This document shows positions 58,694 through 64,000 of a DNA stretch of 64,000 nt, one piece after another. The DNA is taken from positions 200,666,258 through 200,730,257 of the forward strand of contig OV050032.1 of NCBI GenBank assembly GCA_920105625.2, given 5' to 3'. Within the stretch, counting starts at the first letter, position 1; each line of letters starts with the position of its first letter. The notes below the pieces were generated by a model, which saw only the letters and a program-made list of their open reading frames with translations, did no database searches and was not told the origin of the DNA. Position numbers and translations under genes: made by a program. The stretch comes from Clusia tigrina. Taxonomy: Eukaryota; Arthropoda; Insecta; Diptera; Clusiidae.

Positions 58694-61600
58694 CTAAATA
58701 TCTAAAACTAGATTACAATTTTTAAAATAGGATTCAATGGCATAGATGTTGGGAGAGGAAATTGTTTTTAAAAACTCAGTAGGAATTATTTCTTTAAAAG
58801 TATCTTTCCGCTGCTGGTTAAAATGGCTGCATTCGTTAAGTATGTGTTCAATAGTTGGTGGTCCATTGCAAAATCTGCAATTTGTCAAAGTGGTGCCGTT
58901 TAAAAGATGTTCGTGGGTTAATTTTGTATGACCAGTTCGAAGTCGAACGAAAAGTCTCGTTTGTTGCCGGGAACATGTTGCAGGATAAGTAGCTTTGGAT
59001 CCATCTGTATTATAGATTTTGTACCTATGACTATAGTTGGCCCACTCATCTGACCGATTTTCGTATAGTCGTTTTTTAATAGAATTTGCTAAGTCTTTGT
59101 TATCGGATATGTATGTAGTTGGACATGGTGATTTGGCGGCGTCTTTTGCTTCTTGGTCTGCATGTTCATTTCCAGCAATGCCAGAGTGGCCAGGAATCCA
59201 CATTAGTTGAAGCTTTTTTGGGTTTTTGATAAAGGAATCACGGAGATTGGATATGGTTTCGCTGCTATTGTTGATGTTCAGAATGCCGTCTATTGTAGAT
59301 TTGCTATCAGAACAGATGACAAATTTTCCTTTATTGCGGACGCAATAGTCGATGGCCGTTTGAATTGCCAGAGCTTCGGCGGTAAAGACTGATGCATAAT
59401 CTGGAAGTATTCCTTTAGCAATTAAGTTACCATTCTGATGCGCGACGGCAAACGAGGTTCCATCGCTGGACTTCGAGCCGTCGGTAAAAATTAGTGTATA
59501 GCCTTTTGCTTTTAGTTGGCTTTCTTTATCGAAAAAAAGTTGTCGGTAAATAGCTGGATTAGTAGTTGATTTTGAACGATCTGCTAAACTAAGTATAAAA
59601 GACGATTGACTAAGGTGCCAAGGTGGCTCCTTATTCTGTTTTATCAGACGAGGTTTGATGTTTAACTGCATGGTCCTTAAACCATCAATGCAGTGCCGTA
59701 TGGTGGATTTTGTTCTGACCGTTTTTTTATGGGCCAATGCTCTGGTTACATCTTGGTGTAGGATCGCGTTGTTGCAGTTGAAAAGTTTAGGAATAAGAAG
59801 ATATGTAGACCATTTTATTCGCTCAGCTATTGTTGGAAGACCAGCCTCAGCCAAGATGTTTTTGATAGGTGATGTCGGGAATGCGCTGATACTTCTTCGA
59901 ACGGCTGTGTGGTATGGTGCGTATAGGCGTTTGATGTGAGTTTGTGCACACCAACCAAATATTGGGAGTGCGAAATCAATTTTTGATAATATTAAAGCTT
60001 TAGTTACATTTACGAGTGTCTTTATATGAATCATTGAGTGTTTTGAGGATAAATATTTTATGATGTTAAGTCTGGCAGCTAGTTTTGTCCTTAGATCTAG
60101 ACAATGTTGTTTATAGGTAAGCTTACTATCAAAAATTATTCCTAAAATTCTTAAATAATTGACAAATTCTATGACAATATTGTTGTATGTTAGAATAAAT
60201 TTTGAACAATTAATTTTTTTGCAAATATGTAAAATTTTACATTTTCCAATTGAAAGAGCAGCTCCTGAAAGCTGGCCCCATTTTTTTATTTTATTTAATA
60301 TATCTGCAAAATTATCTCTAACTGAAATACTATTATTTGTTTTGGAAAAAATAATTGCGTCGTCTGCATAAATTGCATGTTCGATGTTTTTGTAGCCAGA
60401 TAAAATTCTACTCAATTGGTCAAACGCAGTGATAAAAAGAATAACTGACAATGGTGATCCCTGTGGGATCCCGTTGTGCAGTGGATACGTCTCAGATGAA
60501 TTATGATTAATCCTAACTCGAAACTTGCGATTGATCAGGAAGGCTTTGACAAAGTTAAAGATCCTCGGACCAACTTTCCAGGTCTGGAGTTGATTCAAGA
60601 CTACATGCACTCCTATGCGGTCAAAAGCTCTTTCAAAATCAGTCGCCAGAATAGAGACATGATTTTTGCTTGAAAGAGCATTTCACACATAGTGCTGGAG
60701 ATGCAATAATACGTCTAATGCGCTTTGTTTTTGTTTAAAAGCGACCTGATTGGCGCTAATGAGGCTGTTTTTATTTAGGTACCAAGAGATTCTTTTTGCA
60801 ATTATTTTTTCCAAGGTCTTTGCCATACAAGGCAAAAGCGAAATTGGGCGATACCCAGAAATATCCGAAGCTGGTTTATTGGGCTTAGGAATCGGTACAA
60901 TCTCGGCTGTTCTCCAAGACTGGGGATAAATCCCTTGTTCAAAAATATTATTGTACAATGTAAGCAGTCTGTCCTTTGCGGAACGTGGCAAGTTTTTGAG
61001 CATAGGATATGATATCCTGTCAAAGCCAGGGGTTTTTCCTTTAGCGAGATGCAAGGAGTTTTCGAGTTCAATCATCGATATCTTATTTTCGATTTTCCTA
61101 GCTGAAGAAGAGACTCGGCTTGCACTGTATTCGTTTTGCAAAGTTTCAGTTTTATTTATGACAAATTCCTGTGAAAAACTTTGATCCTCAGAGTAGAGGG
61201 ACCAAAATCTTCCAAAAGAATTGGCTATGTCCAGAGAAGATGTTAACTGATGATTATTAAAATTTATTACTCTTAAATTAAGATTAGAATTGTTCCCTGT
61301 TAACGTTTTTATATCGGACCAAATTCTTTTTATGCTGGAATTAGGGTTTATTTTTTGTGTAAACTTTTCGAAACTATTATATTTGGCTGATTTTAGAGCT
61401 TTTTTAAAAGTAGCATTTGACTGTTTATACGAAATTAGGTTCTGAGTATTTTGAACACGTTTATAGTTATGCCAATGGATTTGTTTTGCTTTTCTCAATA
61501 CACCAAGCTCTGTGGACCACCAAGGGACTGTTGATTTGACAGAAGTATTTTTGGTTTGTGGGATAGCTATATTAGCTGCCGATTTAATCAATTTGTTAAG

Positions 61601-62392
61601 TTGGGCAGCTTCTTTATTTACATTACCAGAGTATGTTGTGGTATTATTGTGATCACATAATATTTGGAACTTAGGCCAATTTGCGAGATCAGTTTTAAAT
61701 TTTGGTTTAGTCTTTATTTTCTCAAAGTTTAAATTAGATAATACTTCCGTAACAATCGGAAAGTGATCGCTACCGTGAAGGTCGTCTAATCTTTCCCAAT
61801 TGCACTTTGGTGCAAGCTGGGCTGAACACATTGTCAAGTCAACATGTGTGAATGTTTTGTGCGTTGAGAAGTGAGTGTAACTACCGTCGTTTAATATTAT
61901 AAGATTTTCCGCTAGAATGACATCTTCTAAAATTTTTCCTTTGTCGTTGCATTCTTTGGATCCCCAAATAGGGCTCCAAGAATTAAAATCCCCTAAGAGA
62001 ATGAAAGGTGTATTTATTTGTCTAATAATTGAAAATATATCTTGCGGTGTTAAGGTTTGTGAAGGTGGAATGTATAAATTTACTATGGTAAATGAAAAAC
62101 CAATATTTATTTCTAAAGCTAAGGCTGATATGTTTGCAGTGATTGGGACGCACTTATGCGGAATGTGTTTCTTTACAAGAACTCCAATTCCCTGTTTGGA
62201 TGAGGTATTCAAAGGCAGATTGTGGAAAAAACCTACATAGTCTTTTGGTGTAATTGAATTGTGGATATTACAAGAAAAATGAGTTTCTTGTAATGCGAGG
62301 AAATCTGGTTGTATATCTTTGATAAGAAGTACCATTTCATGATAATTATTAACAAAACCGTTCATATTCCATTGCACAATTTTAAATTTCAT
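58694..62392 (-). pseudogene. LINE ORF2 (endonuclease, reverse transcriptase, RNase H) with one in-frame stop
   Basis: The frame is 1,233 codons. The APE endonuclease (about aa 1-230) shows VQWNMNG, LALQETHF, LGDFNSWSP, HVDLTM and GSDHFPI. The RT (about 430-760) shows PIPKPNKPASDISGYRPISL, QGSPLSVILF and the catalytic IYADDAII. The RNase H (about 975-1105) shows FTDGSKSSDG, TAEALAIQTA, CSDSKS and WIPGHSGIAGNEHADQEA, all four acidic residues present. A C-terminal knuckle CRFCNGPPTIEHILNEC closes the protein. TGA at 60,685-60,683, between the RT fingers block (LLHLQHYV) and the palm (ATDFERAFDRI), is the only interruption. It abolishes full-length RT from this copy. Confidence 0.92.
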
Positions 62393-62424
62393 AAAGAGAT
62401 AATAAAGAGAAGATTTCGTTTTTA

Positions 62425-63852
62425 TTAAAGGTTGTCGTCTTCCATTGAGAGATCATCATATGTTATGTCATGTGTCGAGCTGAAGTATTGATTTAAGTTG
62501 GAGTCGATCGAGCTAACGTTGCTACTGGATTCAGAAAGCTGAGAAGCAATATTGTTAGTGGGGGAGAGATAAGAGAGAATGGAAGTTGTTTTTGAAGAGT
62601 TACTGTTTTCGTGAGTGTTAAGGTGTGTGGGTTTTGTTGAAGATGTGGGGTTAGAAGAAGAGTCTGTTGCAGACGAAGAGTGGATTGAAGAATGAGGAAG
62701 AGAGGGGTTTTGGATTGCAGAGGGGGGAGTGGTAGAGAGGGACTCTGGGTCAGGTAAGTTTTTATTGTTGTTGTTTACATTGTAATTTTCTTTGATATTA
62801 GTTTCTTGTGTTTTTGTGTGTTGTGTTTTTTTGTATGTAACATTTTTTTGTGTTGTTTGGATGTTATTTGATATTTCTTTTTCAGAGTTACCAGTGTTCG
62901 ATTTCGCTACCTCTGAGTAGCTAACAGTAACGGAATCGTTACCATTGTTTTGCAGTTGTTTACTTATGTTTTGTTCTATACTTATATTCCTTTCGTAAAT
63001 TGTTTTAGCAGTGCGCATAGTGCACTTGTTTTAAGTTTTAATTTCAAGAACTGCTTTATGTTCAATATATTTTTTGCATTCTTTGGAGGATGCGGGGTGT
63101 TCTAACGAACAATTAGCACAGAAAATGCGAGTACAGACTTGCGGGGCGTGAGGAGGTAAATTGCAGATGGCACATGCTGGAGACTTATTGCATCGTTTAG
63201 AAGTGTGACCAAGTAGTTGACAAGTTTTGCACCGCATGGGGTTGGGAAAATATTCTCTTACAAAAACCGAATGCCATGAGACATCGATCTTTTTGGGTGC
63301 TAGGAATAAATCAAAAGTTAGTAATATTACTCCACTTGGTACTGGTTTCCCTTCAACAAATTTATTGAATTTGAAGACTGAAACAACACCCTGGGATTTT
63401 AATTCAGTGACGATTTCTTCGTCTGAAACTTTATTGAGGTAAGGAGCGTAAATTGTGCCTTTTGAATGGTTTAGGGACGGATGCAAAGAGCACTTAATAG
63501 GACCAATGTTGTTAAGATGTTTGGTTGATAAGAATTTTTCTGCTGTGACTAAATCTTGGACGAGTAGAAGAAGATTTCCATCCCGTAGGACGGAGATGGA
63601 AATTATATTCCTACTTATAATTTGAAGAGCTTTGTGAACTGCGAAGCATGAAAAATCAGCTAAAGTTTTTTGATCACTAAGCGAAGCAACAGTAATAAAT
63701 TTATGGTTGGGTAGTACCTCTTCAGGAAGTTCAGGAAAAGCCTCTTCTTTATATTTATTTTTATTTGGTTTCTTTCTTTTTGCTTGGGGACTTCTGTCTG
63801 CCAAAATGGCAAACCGATTGTCCCCCACAAGCGGGGGAGGCCCGGGGGCCAT
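62425..63852 (-). pseudogene. LINE ORF1 (nucleic-acid-binding, gag-like) with one in-frame stop
   Basis: ORF1 proteins coat the LINE RNA and form the RNP. The frame starts MAPGPPPLVGDNRFAILADR, followed by a basic patch (KRKKPNKNKYK). Three zinc knuckles follow at about residues 209-260: CKTCQLLGHTSKRC and CAICNLPPHAPQVC (both CX2CX4HX4C) and CANCSLEHPASSKEC. TAA at 63,033-63,031 ends the first part after 273 residues. The same frame continues with NKCTMRTAKTIYERN to 62,425 as a Ser/Asn/Thr-rich tail. Because the frame is conserved on both sides, the TAA looks like one recent substitution. Alternatively ORF1 really ends at 273 residues and the rest is unselected, but the 190+ further open codons argue against that. 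Confidence 0.85.
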
Positions 63853-64000
63853 GAAAAGTATATATATTTTGAAATCTAAACTTTAGGAAAAGAAAAAAAA
63901 AATTCACTGTAAACAAAAACAAATTTATATGCGTTTAAATTAAAACACAATAACCGCGACGATCGCGAAAAGAAAACACAAGATTAGGAGAGAGAGAACC
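63853..64000 (-). promoter_or_regulatory. Partial 5' UTR / internal promoter region of the LINE
   Basis: The sequence upstream of ORF1 is A/T-rich, with a poly-T stretch directly before the ATG region and a GGTTCTCTCTCTCC segment at the window edge. I-type LINEs carry an internal RNA polymerase II promoter in the 5' UTR, so part of it may lie here. The true 5' end is not visible. Confidence 0.4.

Larger units (their letters stand above)
58568..64000 (-). mobile_element. I-clade non-LTR retrotransposon (LINE), nearly full length, 5' end beyond the window
   Basis: Order on the minus strand: 5' UTR (64,000 to 63,853, incomplete), ORF1 (63,852-62,425), a 32-bp spacer, ORF2 (62,392-58,694), a 3' UTR of about 100 bp and an (AAAT)n tail at about 58,568-58,585. 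Two ORFs with CCHC knuckles in ORF1, and endonuclease, reverse transcriptase and RNase H in ORF2, place it with I-factor-like elements. Both ORFs are open apart from one nonsense codon each, with no frameshift visible. The copy is therefore young but probably not autonomous. Confidence 0.9.

Overview
The window is eukaryotic and most likely from a higher (cyclorrhaphan) fly, possibly a tephritid. It has GT-AG spliced genes, an I-clade non-LTR retrotransposon, a receptor guanylate cyclase of arthropod type, and very AT-rich, repeat-swollen introns. The species assignment is inference. No bacterial operon, CRISPR array, rRNA or tRNA was recognised. Everything gene-like that I can support lies on the minus strand, apart from scattered transposon debris. 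|| Layout. (1) 1-532: the first two coding exons of a secreted Cys-rich protein, with its 5' end inside the window and the rest beyond base 1. (2) 533-12,912: intergenic DNA with a 257-bp TA-flanked MITE, a LINE 3'-tail relic, palindromic 11-mers, three minisatellites (20, 15 and 15 bp) and a dead LINE RNase H fragment. (3) 12,913-41,446: one complete gene read right to left, a receptor-type guanylate cyclase. I could assemble it as 17 coding exons whose splice phases all agree (3,750 nt, 1,249 aa). It has a signal peptide, an ANP-receptor-like ectodomain, one membrane span, a pseudokinase domain, a signalling helix and a catalytic cyclase domain with guanylate-type residues. (4) Its larger introns are filled with tandem repeats, nearly every one carrying its own unrelated family (535-bp higher-order unit, ~135 bp, polypurine, 34/30 bp, TTTACTCTA-type, 21 bp, 131 bp). 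The first intron also holds LINE fragments in both orientations. One of those contains a ~1.6-kb array of 34-bp units that is visibly an expansion of the LINE's own coding sequence. (5) 41,447-58,567: upstream DNA with further arrays (24, 44, 22, 11, ~12-15, 15 bp), a third LINE fragment, two clusters of TATCGATA-type motifs, a long TA microsatellite and a pair of strong hairpins. (6) 58,568-64,000: a nearly full-length I-clade LINE on the minus strand. Each of its two ORFs is interrupted by a single in-frame stop in an otherwise open frame, and its 5' end runs off the window. || Functionally the cyclase would sit in the plasma membrane and make cGMP in response to an extracellular ligand, with the kinase-like domain acting as a regulator. 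The rest of the window shows how repeats and retroelements have inflated one locus: about 3.75 kb of coding sequence is spread over 28.5 kb.
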